From contig NZ_CAMXVC010000009.1 in NCBI RefSeq assembly GCF_947252345.1, forward strand, positions 1 to 47,483: a DNA stretch of 47,483 nucleotides, read 5' to 3'. This DNA comes from an uncultured Finegoldia sp. (GTDB lineage Bacteria > Bacillota > Clostridia > Tissierellales > Peptoniphilaceae). Below the pieces are notes generated by a model. That model saw nothing but the letters and a program-made list of their open reading frames with translations, did no database searches and was not told the DNA's origin. This document shows positions 24,828 to 33,296 of this stretch, one piece after another. How positions within the stretch are numbered: position 1 is the first letter of the stretch; every line of letters begins with the position of its first letter. The position numbers were made by a program, and so were the translations under genes.

Positions 24828-26495
24828 ATGGCAAAAAAGAATATTGAAAAATTAAAAGTTATTCCACTTGGAGGACTCAACGAAATAGGCAAAAATATGA
24901 CAGTTGTTGAGTACAAGGATGATATCATAATTGTTGATTGTGGGATGACTTTTCCAGATGAAGAGATGTTGGGAGTGGATTTAGTTATTCCAGACATTTC
25001 TTATTTGGAAAAAAATAAAGGCAAAATTAGAGGAATTGTTATAACCCATGGACATGAAGACCACATTGGGGCAATTCCTTATGTTTTGAAAAAACTTGAT
25101 GTACCAGTATATGGAACAAAACTTACTATGGGGCTTTTAGAAAATAAAATTCTAGAGCACAATTTAAGCTTAAAATCTTTGCATACAGTTGATTATAAAA
25201 AGCCGATAGAATTTGGAGTATTTAGTGTAGAATTTGTAAAGGTGTGTCACTCTATTCCTGACTCAGCTAGCTTAGCGATTACAACTCCAGTGGGAGTGTT
25301 ATTTTTCACGGGAGATTTCAAAATTGATTATACGCCAATAGATAATGATAGAATGGATTTTGGAAGAATAGCGGCAATTGGTAACAAAGGAGTATTGGCA
25401 CTTTTTGCAGACAGTACAAATGTTGAAAGACAAGGATATACACTAAGTGAGAAAAGTGTTGGCAAAACATTCATTAATTTATTTGATGATGCTCCAGCTA
25501 GAATAATTGTTGCCACATTTGCTTCTAATGTTCACAGGATTCAACAAGTAATTTCTGCAGCTGAACATTTTAATAAAAAAGTGGCATTATCCGGAAGATC
25601 TATGGTTAATACTGTAAAAGTTGCGAGAGAACTTGGATATATCGATGTCAAAGATGACACAATTATAGATATAAACGATATTAAAAAATATAAATTGAGT
25701 GAGATTGTGTTGTTGACAACAGGTTCTCAAGGCGAACCTATGAGTGCAATGACTAGGATGGCAAATGGAACTCACAGAAAAGTTCAGCTTGATCCTACCG
25801 ATACTGTTATATTGTCTGCAACTCCAATTCCGGGAAATGATAACCAAGTAAGTTCTGTTATCAACAAACTTATGGAGATGGGAGTTAAAGTTATTTATTC
25901 CTCGTTGGCGGATGTTCATGTCAGTGGGCACGCTTGTCAAGAAGAATTAAAGCTTATGCATTCATTGGTTAGACCTAAGTTTTTTGTGCCTTTGCATGGA
26001 GAAATGAGACATTTGAAATGTCATGCTAATTTGGCGCTAGATATGGGAATGAACAAAAACAACATTGTGATTGCTGATAATGGAAATACTATTGAATTTA
26101 CAAAAAAAAGCATCAATCTTGTTGACACTAAATACGCTAGCAATATTTTAGTTGATGGCTTGGGCGTAGGTGACGTAGGAAATGTCGTTCTTAGAGATAG
26201 GAGACATTTATCTGAAGACGGACTGATTGTGGTTGTAATCACATTAGATTCAAGGAAAAAAGAAGTTATTGCAGGTCCTGATATTATTTCAAGAGGTTTT
26301 GTCTATGTAAAAGAAAACAATGACCTTATGGAAGAATCAAAAAAAGTTGTAGAAAAGGTGCTTGCTCAATGCTGTTCAAATAACATATATGATTGGACAA
26401 CTTTAAAACATAATATTAGAGAAACATTAAAAAAATTCTTATACCAAGAAATTAAGAGAAATCCAATGATATTACCGGTTATTATGGAGGTATAA
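24828..26495 (+). CDS. rnj: Ribonuclease J
   Basis: 555 residues. Metallo-beta-lactamase/beta-CASP nuclease. Metal ligands lie in HGHEDH (residues 74-79), CHSIPDS and FTGDFK. The beta-CASP part has STNVERQGYTLSE and ATFASNVHRIQQ, and HVSGHA and PLHGE follow. RNase J is a 5'-3' exonuclease and endonuclease central to RNA decay in Firmicutes. Only one copy is seen here. The start codon follows the fur stop directly, with AAGGAG inside the end of fur. Confidence 0.97.
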   Translation: MAKKNIEKLKVIPLGGLNEIGKNMTVVEYKDDIIIVDCGMTFPDEEMLGVDLVIPDISYLEKNKGKIRGIVITHGHEDHIGAIPYVLKKLDVPVYGTKLTMGLLENKILEHNLSLKSLHTVDYKKPIEFGVFSVEFVKVCHSIPDSASLAITTPVGVLFFTGDFKIDYTPIDNDRMDFGRIAAIGNKGVLALFADSTNVERQGYTLSEKSVGKTFINLFDDAPARIIVATFASNVHRIQQVISAAEHFNKKVALSGRSMVNTVKVARELGYIDVKDDTIIDINDIKKYKLSEIVLLTTGSQGEPMSAMTRMANGTHRKVQLDPTDTVILSATPIPGNDNQVSSVINKLMEMGVKVIYSSLADVHVSGHACQEELKLMHSLVRPKFFVPLHGEMRHLKCHANLALDMGMNKNNIVIADNGNTIEFTKKSINLVDTKYASNILVDGLGVGDVGNVVLRDRRHLSEDGLIVVVITLDSRKKEVIAGPDIISRGFVYVKENNDLMEESKKVVEKVLAQCCSNNIYDWTTLKHNIRETLKKFLYQEIKRNPMILPVIMEV

Positions 26496-26496
26496 A

Positions 26497-26835
26497 ATGG
26501 AATACAGAAAAAAGGCTGAAGAGCTTGCAAGTTTGTTAAGTAATTCATCTGAATTTAATGAACTTAAAAGACTTCACAAAGATGTTTATAAAAATAATGA
26601 AAACAACAAAAAGATGATTGATGATTTCAAAAAACATATTTTTGAATATCAAATCAAATTACAAAAAAATGGAAAAGAAGACCCTGAAGATGTAAAAAAA
26701 TTGCAAAATTTACAAAATATAATTATGACAAATCATGATATAGCAGCTTATTTGCAGGCAGATGCTAAGTTTTCAATTATTTTAAAAGAAGTCTATGATG
26801 CGTTGGAAAAAGGCATTAAATTAGAAGATGAATAG
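26497..26835 (+). CDS. YlbF/YmcA family protein
   Basis: 112 residues, mostly helical, with KAEELASLLSNSSEFNELKRL at the start and YLQADAKFSIILKEVYDAL toward the end. This is the layout of the YlbF/YmcA (DUF964) family, whose Bacillus members form the Y complex that guides RNase Y cleavage. Placement directly after the RNase J gene fits an RNA-decay role, but which paralogue this is cannot be told. Its stop overlaps the next start by 8 bases. Confidence 0.85.
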   Translation: MEYRKKAEELASLLSNSSEFNELKRLHKDVYKNNENNKKMIDDFKKHIFEYQIKLQKNGKEDPEDVKKLQNLQNIIMTNHDIAAYLQADAKFSIILKEVYDALEKGIKLEDE

Positions 26836-27472
26836 TATTGTTAACGAAAATCTACAAGATTATTTGAGAGAACTATCAAAAAGCGACGATGAAAATATTT
26901 TAGAATTAGAGAAATTCGCAATTGATAATCATATACCGATAGTTGAACCCGAAGTTAGACAACTGTTAAAGATGATTTTGCTTACGGAAAAACCAAAATC
27001 TATCTTAGAAATTGGAACAGCTATTGGATATAGTTCGATTATCATGAAAAAGACTTGCCCTGATGCAAAGATTATTACAGTCGAAAATTATGAAAAAAAC
27101 GCAAATTTTGCAAGAAAGAATTTCAAAAAATATGGATACGAGGATATTCAATTAGTATTTGGCGATGGATATGAAGTTATGAAAAATTTAAATCAAAAAT
27201 TTGATTTTATTTTTATTGATGCAGCAAAAGGACAATATATAAAATATTTCAAAGAAGCAGTTAGACTTTCTACTAAGGATTCTATTATTGTTTGTGACAA
27301 TGTACTTTTCAGAGGAATGGTTTGTGAAAAAGAATATTATGAACACAGACACAGGAAAATAACAATAGTCAAACGACTTAGAGAGTTTTTGGAAATGATA
27401 ACTGATAGTTCAAAATACGACACAACAATCATTCCAATTGATGATGGAATGAGTATAACTAAATTAAAATAA
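26828..27472 (+). CDS. trmR: O-methyltransferase, probable tRNA 5-hydroxyuridine methyltransferase TrmR
   Basis: 214 residues. SAM-dependent methyltransferase with motif I LEIGTAIGYSS (60-70) and the metal and SAM site FIFIDAAKGQY. In Bacillus the YrrM/TrmR protein methylates ho5U34 to mo5U34 in tRNA, and its gene stands beside U32-peptidase-like genes. The U32 gene here begins 47 bases on, which supports this role over catechol-type activity. Start context is weak (GAAG), so translation is likely coupled to the upstream ylbF-type gene. Confidence 0.88.
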   Translation: MNSIVNENLQDYLRELSKSDDENILELEKFAIDNHIPIVEPEVRQLLKMILLTEKPKSILEIGTAIGYSSIIMKKTCPDAKIITVENYEKNANFARKNFKKYGYEDIQLVFGDGYEVMKNLNQKFDFIFIDAAKGQYIKYFKEAVRLSTKDSIIVCDNVLFRGMVCEKEYYEHRHRKITIVKRLREFLEMITDSSKYDTTIIPIDDGMSITKLK

Positions 27473-27476
27473 TTTC

Positions 27477-27507
27477 AGTCGGAAGTCATTGATTTCCGAC
27501 TATTTTT
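27477..27507 (+). terminator. Terminator after trmR
   Basis: AGTCGGAA/TTCCGACT 8-bp stem with a 9-base loop followed by ATTTTT. It lies only 12 bases before trhP, so read-through or a separate promoter must supply trhP. Confidence 0.75.
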
Positions 27508-27518
27508 GAGGAGTGATT

Positions 27519-28745
27519 ATGAAAAAAGTAGAATTATTAGCACCAGCTGGTGATTTAGATAAATTAAAAACGGCCATCGATTACGGAGCAGATGCAGTTT
27601 ATATGGCTGGTTCTGATTATGGGTTAAGAACAGCTTCAAAAAATTTTACAGCGGACGATATGAGAGAAGCTTGTGATTATGCTCATAAAAGAGGGAAAAG
27701 AATATATATAACTATGAATATTTTAGCTCATAATGAGGATTTGGAGGGAATTGAAGACTATATTCAAAGCCTTATTGATTTAAAAGTCGATGCTTTGATT
27801 GTATCGGACCCTGGAATATATTCAATAATAAGAAGTGTTAATAAAGATGTAGAAGTTCATATGTCAACGCAAGCGTCTGTAACAAATTACAGAACTGTGA
27901 AATATTGGATGGACCAAGGAATTAAAAGAATAGTATTGGCTAGGGAATTATCTTTAAAAGAAATTCAAGAAATAAAGAAAAATATACCAGATTCTGAATT
28001 AGAATGTTTTGTTCATGGGGCTATGTGTATGTCATATTCAGGAAGATGTCTTCTAAGTAATTATATGACAGGAAGAGATGCCAATAGAGGAGACTGTGCA
28101 CAGGCTTGTAGATGGAAATATAGACTTGTTGAAGAAAAACGACCTGGAGAATACTTTCCAATAGAAGAAAATGAAAAAGGTACATTTATTTTCAATTCAA
28201 AAGATTTGTGTATGATAGAACACTTAGATAAATTGATTAATTCAGGTATTGATAGTTTAAAAATAGAAGGAAGAGTTAAGAGTCAATATTATGTCGCAAC
28301 AGTCGTTAGAAGTTACAGAATAGCTATTGATAAATATTACAACGATGAATTTGATGATAAAACAGCTAAAAGGTTGTTGGATGAAATAAAAAAAGTTTCG
28401 TATAGAGATTTTACTACTGGATTTTTTGAAAAAAAGCCGGATGAGAATGACCAATTGTACGAATCTTCTTCATATATTAGAGAATACGATTTTGTTGGTA
28501 TGCTTTTAGATTATGATGAAGATTCAAAAATTGCTACTTTTGAGCAGAGAAATCGTGTATTTGCAGGAGATGAAGTCGAAATTTTTGGACCTGAAGATGG
28601 GTTTATCACAATTAAAATCGAAAAAATTTATGATGAAAATATGAATGAAATAGAAGTTGCTAATAAAGCAAAGCAAATTTTCAAAATAAGAATTGATGAG
28701 AAGTTACAAGCAAACTCAATGATGAGAAAAAAGAGCGATAATTAA
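27519..28745 (+). CDS. trhP: U32 family peptidase-like tRNA hydroxylation protein (TrhP)
   Basis: 408 residues. It starts MKKVELLAPAGDLDKLKTAI, a U32 hallmark. The U32 signature VHGAMCMSYSGRC spans 165-177, and Cys170, Cys177, Cys193 and Cys197 can bind an Fe-S cluster. Proven relatives use prephenate to hydroxylate U34 in tRNA, and the methyltransferase next door would finish the modification to 5-methoxyuridine. Bacillus has two adjacent U32 genes, while only one is present here. The start follows GAGGAG. An in-frame GTG six bases upstream is less likely. Confidence 0.9.
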   Translation: MKKVELLAPAGDLDKLKTAIDYGADAVYMAGSDYGLRTASKNFTADDMREACDYAHKRGKRIYITMNILAHNEDLEGIEDYIQSLIDLKVDALIVSDPGIYSIIRSVNKDVEVHMSTQASVTNYRTVKYWMDQGIKRIVLARELSLKEIQEIKKNIPDSELECFVHGAMCMSYSGRCLLSNYMTGRDANRGDCAQACRWKYRLVEEKRPGEYFPIEENEKGTFIFNSKDLCMIEHLDKLINSGIDSLKIEGRVKSQYYVATVVRSYRIAIDKYYNDEFDDKTAKRLLDEIKKVSYRDFTTGFFEKKPDENDQLYESSSYIREYDFVGMLLDYDEDSKIATFEQRNRVFAGDEVEIFGPEDGFITIKIEKIYDENMNEIEVANKAKQIFKIRIDEKLQANSMMRKKSDN

Positions 28746-28747
28746 TT

Positions 28748-28776
28748 TTGGCTTGTAAATTAGACTATGATATAAT
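28748..28776 (+). promoter_or_regulatory. Promoter of the HlyD-like gene, apparently leaderless
   Basis: TTGGCT (28748-28753), 17-base spacer, TATAAT (28771-28776), with TG at 28768-28769. The ATG starts six bases after the -10 box, where transcription itself should start, and there is no Shine-Dalgarno. Confidence 0.6.
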
Positions 28777-28782
28777 CAAACT

Positions 28783-29940
28783 ATGAAAATAAAAAAACTC
28801 AAAAAAAACAATATTATAGTTATTTTAATATCGGTATTGATGTTTGTGTTTGTTGTTCACAATTTGTTGGGATTTGTGTTCAAAAAAAATATATACGTTG
28901 TGAATGATATATGTAAAATTAACAACGAGATAAATACCAATGCAATGACTATTAAAGATGAATATATTTATTTGAATGGCGAAAATGTAAAGCCTGTAGA
29001 AAATATCAAATATCCTGTTGGCTCTAATGTTATTACAGTTCCAAAAGAATTAAATACAAAAATGACAACAAAGTATATTGATGATATGATGAACGATTTG
29101 GAAGTAAATCATGAAGATAGAACAAAACAAACATATGATATTAGTGATTTAGATTTAAAAAAAATTTCAAATGATATAAGAAATAAGAGATATGATAATA
29201 AATTATTGTCAGAATACAACAGAAAGAAAAATATTACCGAGGAAGAATATTTTCACAAGAAAAAGCAACTAAGCATACTTAAAGAAGTATTAAACTCAAA
29301 AAAATCACTTATTAAGACACAAGTCAGTGGAGTTGTAAAAAATAATATTGACAATTATGAAGATTTTTTGAAATATAATTCTTCAATGCTGATAAATGAT
29401 GATTTTTATGTAAGAAATTGTGAAAAGGATTATAATAGCCCGGGGCTTTCTATTGTAGATAGTATGAATTTATCATTGGTTTTTAATGTGGAAAGTTCTA
29501 AATTAAAAAGAAATTTAAAGGCTGGTGATGAAATAGAGATTGTATTTGATAAGAACATATACACAGCGATAATAAGAGAAATCAAAGTGAATGGTTCAAA
29601 ATTAAATATTATTTGTGATATGGATGATGGCATAAATATTTTGATGAACAAAAGGTTTGTTAATATAAAATTAATAGACCAAAAGAGTAAATCATATAAA
29701 ATACCAAAATCATCAATTATAGAGAAGAACGGCGCACAAGGTGTTTATATAAAAAAAGATACAGGAATTACAAAATTTGTTGCGGTGAAAGTGTTGAAAT
29801 CTGATGATAAGTTTTTGTATGTATCAACGGGAATAGACGGATATATTGATGTTAATAACAGAAAATTAAAAACTTTGAGATTGTACGATAATATAATTAC
29901 AAATCCAAAATTTACAAAAGAGGGGGAACTTTTAAAATAA
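28783..29940 (+). CDS. HlyD-like membrane-anchored protein
   Basis: 385 residues. It has one N-terminal membrane helix (about 11-33), a lysine- and asparagine-rich, probably helical section (about 110-180), then beta-rich domains. The C-terminal part with IPKSSIIEKNGAQGVYIKK and FLYVSTG resembles the barrel and membrane-proximal domain of HlyD/RND adaptor proteins. No transporter lies next to it. The gene instead leads into yggS-sepF-ylmG-ylmH, an order also seen in clostridia. Its role is unknown; a link to division or the envelope is inferred from position only. Confidence 0.65.
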   Translation: MKIKKLKKNNIIVILISVLMFVFVVHNLLGFVFKKNIYVVNDICKINNEINTNAMTIKDEYIYLNGENVKPVENIKYPVGSNVITVPKELNTKMTTKYIDDMMNDLEVNHEDRTKQTYDISDLDLKKISNDIRNKRYDNKLLSEYNRKKNITEEEYFHKKKQLSILKEVLNSKKSLIKTQVSGVVKNNIDNYEDFLKYNSSMLINDDFYVRNCEKDYNSPGLSIVDSMNLSLVFNVESSKLKRNLKAGDEIEIVFDKNIYTAIIREIKVNGSKLNIICDMDDGINILMNKRFVNIKLIDQKSKSYKIPKSSIIEKNGAQGVYIKKDTGITKFVAVKVLKSDDKFLYVSTGIDGYIDVNNRKLKTLRLYDNIITNPKFTKEGELLK

Positions 29941-30620
29941 TGAGTATTAAAGAAAACTTGGAAATAGTAAATGAAGATTTGACTAAATATGCTATTGATG
30001 GTGAAAATCCAAAATTAATAGCAGTCACAAAGACAGTTGATATAGACAGAATAAGAGAAGCTATTGAGTGCGGCGTGACAGATATTGGAGAAAACAAACC
30101 TCAAGAGATGAGTTGGAAATTTGATGAATTGGGAGATATCGTCAATTATCATATGATAGGCCATCTTCAAACGAACAAAGTAAAAGATGTTGTTGGCAAG
30201 GCTATTTTGATTCATTCTTTAGATAGAATAAGCCTTCTCGATGAAATTGAAAAAAGGGCAAAAGCTAACGGCAAACCTCAAGATTGTTTGATTCAATTAA
30301 ATGTTGCACAAGAAGAACAAAAATCTGGGCTATATCTTGATGATTTGGATTCTTTTATTGAAGAAATTGAGAAAAAAGAATTTGTTAAAGTAAAGGGATT
30401 GATGAGTATAGCTCCATTTGCAGAAAACCCAGAAGATATTAGATGGGTTTTTAAGAAAATGAGAGAAATTTATGATACAATAAAAAATAAAGAATACAAA
30501 AACATTGAAATGAAATACCTTTCTATGGGTATGAGTCACGATTACAAAGTTGCTTTAGAAGAAGGTGCCAACATTGTGAGAGTGGGTAGTTTTATTTTTG
30601 GTAAGAGAAATTACAATTAG
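29940..30620 (+). CDS. YggS family PLP homeostasis protein (YlmE)
   Basis: 226 residues, slightly short for an alanine-racemase-like single barrel. PLP would attach to Lys31 in LIAVTKTVD. DIGENKPQEM, HMIGHLQTNK, GLMSIAP and LSMGMSHDY are all family landmarks. YggS/YlmE proteins keep pyridoxal phosphate and amino-acid pools balanced without known racemase activity. It overlaps the preceding gene by one base (TAATG) and stands just before sepF, as in Bacillus. Confidence 0.95.
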   Translation: MSIKENLEIVNEDLTKYAIDGENPKLIAVTKTVDIDRIREAIECGVTDIGENKPQEMSWKFDELGDIVNYHMIGHLQTNKVKDVVGKAILIHSLDRISLLDEIEKRAKANGKPQDCLIQLNVAQEEQKSGLYLDDLDSFIEEIEKKEFVKVKGLMSIAPFAENPEDIRWVFKKMREIYDTIKNKEYKNIEMKYLSMGMSHDYKVALEEGANIVRVGSFIFGKRNYN

Positions 30621-30631
30621 GAGGATATATT

Positions 30632-31117
30632 ATGTCTTTTATGAATTCATTTAAAAAATTAGTTGGCGTTGAGGATGATTACGACGAGTATTACGACGAT
30701 CAATATTATTACGATGAACAAGAAAAACCAGCACAAGAACATAAAACTTTTGAAACTAAGCCAAGCTACGAATCAAAAAGTAATATAGTTACAATGAATA
30801 GTTCGACTTCTAAACCAGTTGAAAACAAATCTTTAAATAGGGTTAAGATTAACATTCACGAGCCGATTAATTTTGAAGATGCACCAAAGGTTATTGATGT
30901 TATTTTGAAAAATGAAGTGGCCGTATTAAATATTGAGATGCTTGAACAAGATGTTAAAAGAAGAATTTTTGATTTTGTAAGTGGTGCTATTTATTCATTA
31001 GATGGTAAAATGCAAAAAGTAACAAAAGATATTTTTGTACTAGTGCCAAAGGGAGTGGAAATAGACGGTAAAATCAAAGACCAAATTACAAAAAATAATG
31101 GATTTTTCCAATTATGA
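30632..31117 (+). CDS. sepF: Cell division protein SepF
   Basis: 161 residues. An N-terminal amphipathic segment (MSFMNSFKKLVG) suited to membrane binding is followed by an acidic linker rich in Asp and Tyr (about 14-36). The compact SepF core (about 70-155) contains VKINIHEPINFEDAPKVIDVI and FDFVSGAIYSLDGKMQKVTKDIFVLVP. SepF bundles FtsZ filaments and can tether them to the membrane. Because ftsA is absent from the dcw cluster, SepF may be the main FtsZ anchor here. Good ribosome site, TAGGAGG. Confidence 0.96.
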   Translation: MSFMNSFKKLVGVEDDYDEYYDDQYYYDEQEKPAQEHKTFETKPSYESKSNIVTMNSSTSKPVENKSLNRVKINIHEPINFEDAPKVIDVILKNEVAVLNIEMLEQDVKRRIFDFVSGAIYSLDGKMQKVTKDIFVLVPKGVEIDGKIKDQITKNNGFFQL

Positions 31118-31386
31118 TGAGTGGATTTAGTTTTGTAAGATTTCTCTTAACTATTTTAAAATTAATTGAATGGTCAATATTTATAAGAGTGATTTTATCA
31201 ATGCTTTCAATAAACAGGGATAATTACATTGTAGATTCGATTTTTGTTATTACAGATTACATTATGAATCCAGCTAGGAAATTGTTGAATATATTGGGAC
31301 TAGATAGGGGATTAATAGATTGGTCTGCTTTGGTAACACTTATATTTCTTCAAATAATCTCATCTGTTGTAATAGGATTGGTATAA
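31114..31386 (+). CDS. YggT family membrane protein (YlmG)
   Basis: 90 residues with hydrophobic segments near residues 2-30 and 66-90. WSIFIRVILSML and NPARKLLNILG match the YGGT family repeat. In Bacillus and Streptococcus, ylmG lies between sepF and ylmH and contributes to division or nucleoid placement. The first ATG overlaps the sepF stop by 4 bases; a second ATG follows directly. Confidence 0.93.
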   Translation: MMSGFSFVRFLLTILKLIEWSIFIRVILSMLSINRDNYIVDSIFVITDYIMNPARKLLNILGLDRGLIDWSALVTLIFLQIISSVVIGLV

Positions 31387-31387
31387 T

Positions 31388-32164
31388 ATGAATAATGAAC
31401 TAAATTACATTCAAGATATTGAAATTAAAAAGACTATCGATAGATTTATTGATAGTCTTGTTTCAGTTAAAAGGTGTTCTAGTATTTACGCTACTGATTT
31501 TATGAATCCAAAGGAAATAGAGTATGCAAAAGCCATTCTAAACAAAGAAAAAACTATTGGGTATTTAGTTACGAATAATCCAATCAATGCTGAAAATAGT
31601 ATAATAATTATGTGGGATAATTTTATTTATTCTAGCGAATATATAAATATTTTCGATTACATTGGGATTTTGAAGATTGAAACTAGCCAACAGATTAATC
31701 ACAGAGATATTTTAGGGGCAGTATTGAATTTGGGAATTAACAGAGATAAAATCGGAGATATTTTCAAACATAAAGATAGATTTTATATTTGTGCTACAAA
31801 AACTATGGTTAAATTTTTAAATATGAATTTATCCAAAATAAAAAAATTCAATGTTGAAACTCAAATTATCGAAGAAAATATTGATAAAGATGAGGAAAAA
31901 CATAAAAGTTTTTCGGGTATAATTAATTCTAATAGGCTAGATTGTGTGGTTTCTGAAATGGTAAATATTTCAAGAAAAGATGCACAGATTATAATTAAAC
32001 AGAAAAAAGTAAAGCTCAATTATGAAGTTGTTGATAGCATTAGTAAATCTGTAGAAGAAAACTCAATTGCGTCCATAAGAGGATATGGAAGGTTTAGAAT
32101 TATAAGTTATCCTGGCGTAACTAAAAAGGATAAGTTGAGAATCGATTATATTAAATACATTTAG
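31388..32164 (+). CDS. S4-domain RNA-binding protein YlmH/RqcP type
   Basis: 258 residues. An N-terminal domain seen in YlmH is followed by a C-terminal S4 RNA-binding module (LDCVVSEMVNISRKDAQIIIKQKKVKLN). YlmH has been linked to ribosome rescue through 50S-peptidyl-tRNA binding, overlapping RqcP. That connects it with rqcH at the end of this window. divIVA, which often follows ylmH, is absent and lspA comes next. Confidence 0.93.
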   Translation: MNNELNYIQDIEIKKTIDRFIDSLVSVKRCSSIYATDFMNPKEIEYAKAILNKEKTIGYLVTNNPINAENSIIIMWDNFIYSSEYINIFDYIGILKIETSQQINHRDILGAVLNLGINRDKIGDIFKHKDRFYICATKTMVKFLNMNLSKIKKFNVETQIIEENIDKDEEKHKSFSGIINSNRLDCVVSEMVNISRKDAQIIIKQKKVKLNYEVVDSISKSVEENSIASIRGYGRFRIISYPGVTKKDKLRIDYIKYI

Positions 32165-32172
32165 GAGAGATA

Positions 32173-32619
32173 ATGATTACATTAATTATGATTATTTTGG
32201 TAATGGGCTTAGACCATTTGACAAAATATATGGCGATTTCTCTGAAACAAGGAGATGTTGTAATATTTGACAAGTTTTTGAAGCTGACTTACGTAGAAAA
32301 TAGAGGCGCTGCATTTGGAATTTTTGAAAACAAGAAGATTTTTTTGATGATTATTACTTTGTTGATAATTGCTTTTGTTATTTATTATGTTTTCAAAAGT
32401 TACAATCAAATCAAGAATTTTGACAAGGTTGTTTATGGGTTGTTATTGGGAGGAGCGTTGGGTAATTTGGTTGACAGAATATTCAGAGGATATGTCGTTG
32501 ATTTTATTTCTGTTAAATTGCCTTTTAATTATGATTTTCCTGTGTTCAACGTGGCTGACATTGCCGTTGTGGTTTCTTGTGTATTAATTATATTGTTTAA
32601 TTATAAAGGAAAGAATTAA
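32173..32619 (+). CDS. lspA: Lipoprotein signal peptidase LspA
   Basis: 148 residues with four membrane segments. Catalytic aspartates are Asp101 in GNLVDRI and Asp129 in FNVADIAVV, with the family motif NRGAAFGIF at 43-51. LspA removes the signal peptide of lipoproteins. Candidate substrates in this window are ModA (42052) and the thermonuclease (36053). The stop overlaps the ung start by one base. Confidence 0.97.
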   Translation: MITLIMIILVMGLDHLTKYMAISLKQGDVVIFDKFLKLTYVENRGAAFGIFENKKIFLMIITLLIIAFVIYYVFKSYNQIKNFDKVVYGLLLGGALGNLVDRIFRGYVVDFISVKLPFNYDFPVFNVADIAVVVSCVLIILFNYKGKN

Positions 32620-33296
32620 TGAGTGTTTTTATTGGAAATAGTTGGGATGATTTGTTAAAGGATGAATGGAATAAAGATTATTACAAAAAAATTAGAGAAA
32701 TATTGATTTCTGATTATAAAAATCAAACAGTTTATCCTGATATGAATTATATTTTTGAAGCATTAAAACTTGTTAGTTTTGAAAATTGCAAGGTAGTGAT
32801 TTTGGGTCAGGACCCTTATCACAATCCTGGTCAGGCTCATGGGCTAAGCTTTTCTGTAAAGCCGAATGTAAAAACGCCACCTTCGTTGCTAAATATTTAC
32901 AAAGAATTGCAGATGGAATATGGATATGCGATTCCAAATAACGGTTATTTGATGAAATGGGCCAAACAAGGTGTTTTACTTTTAAATTCATCATTGACTG
33001 TAATAAAAAACAAACCAAATTCTCACTCAAAGATAGGATGGCAAATTTTGACAGATAAAATTATCGAAATATTAGGAAATTCTGGAAGGCCAATTGTGTT
33101 TATTTTGTGGGGGAATAATGCCAGAATGAAAAGAGAATTGATTTCTAATAAAAAGGCTCTTATATTAGAATCGCCACATCCATCTCCTTTTTCAGCGAAC
33201 AGGGGATTTTTTGGGTGCAATCACTTCAAAAAAACAAATGAATTTTTAATTGACAATGGACTAGAACCAATTGATTGGGAAATAGAAAATATATGA
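32619..33296 (+). CDS. ung: Uracil-DNA glycosylase
   Basis: 225 residues. Family 1 UDG with GQDPYHNPGQAHGLSFSV (63-80, catalytic Asp65) and the C-terminal HPSPFSANRGF. It removes uracil from DNA. It overlaps lspA by one base and the rluD-like gene by 4 bases. Confidence 0.98.
   Translation: MSVFIGNSWDDLLKDEWNKDYYKKIREILISDYKNQTVYPDMNYIFEALKLVSFENCKVVILGQDPYHNPGQAHGLSFSVKPNVKTPPSLLNIYKELQMEYGYAIPNNGYLMKWAKQGVLLLNSSLTVIKNKPNSHSKIGWQILTDKIIEILGNSGRPIVFILWGNNARMKRELISNKKALILESPHPSPFSANRGFFGCNHFKKTNEFLIDNGLEPIDWEIENI

Noticed and set aside
28249..28454. Repeat array or CRISPR-like structure
   Set aside because: Scanning the whole window by eye showed no regularly spaced repeats of CRISPR length and no cas-like genes. 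This stretch is ordinary trhP coding sequence.
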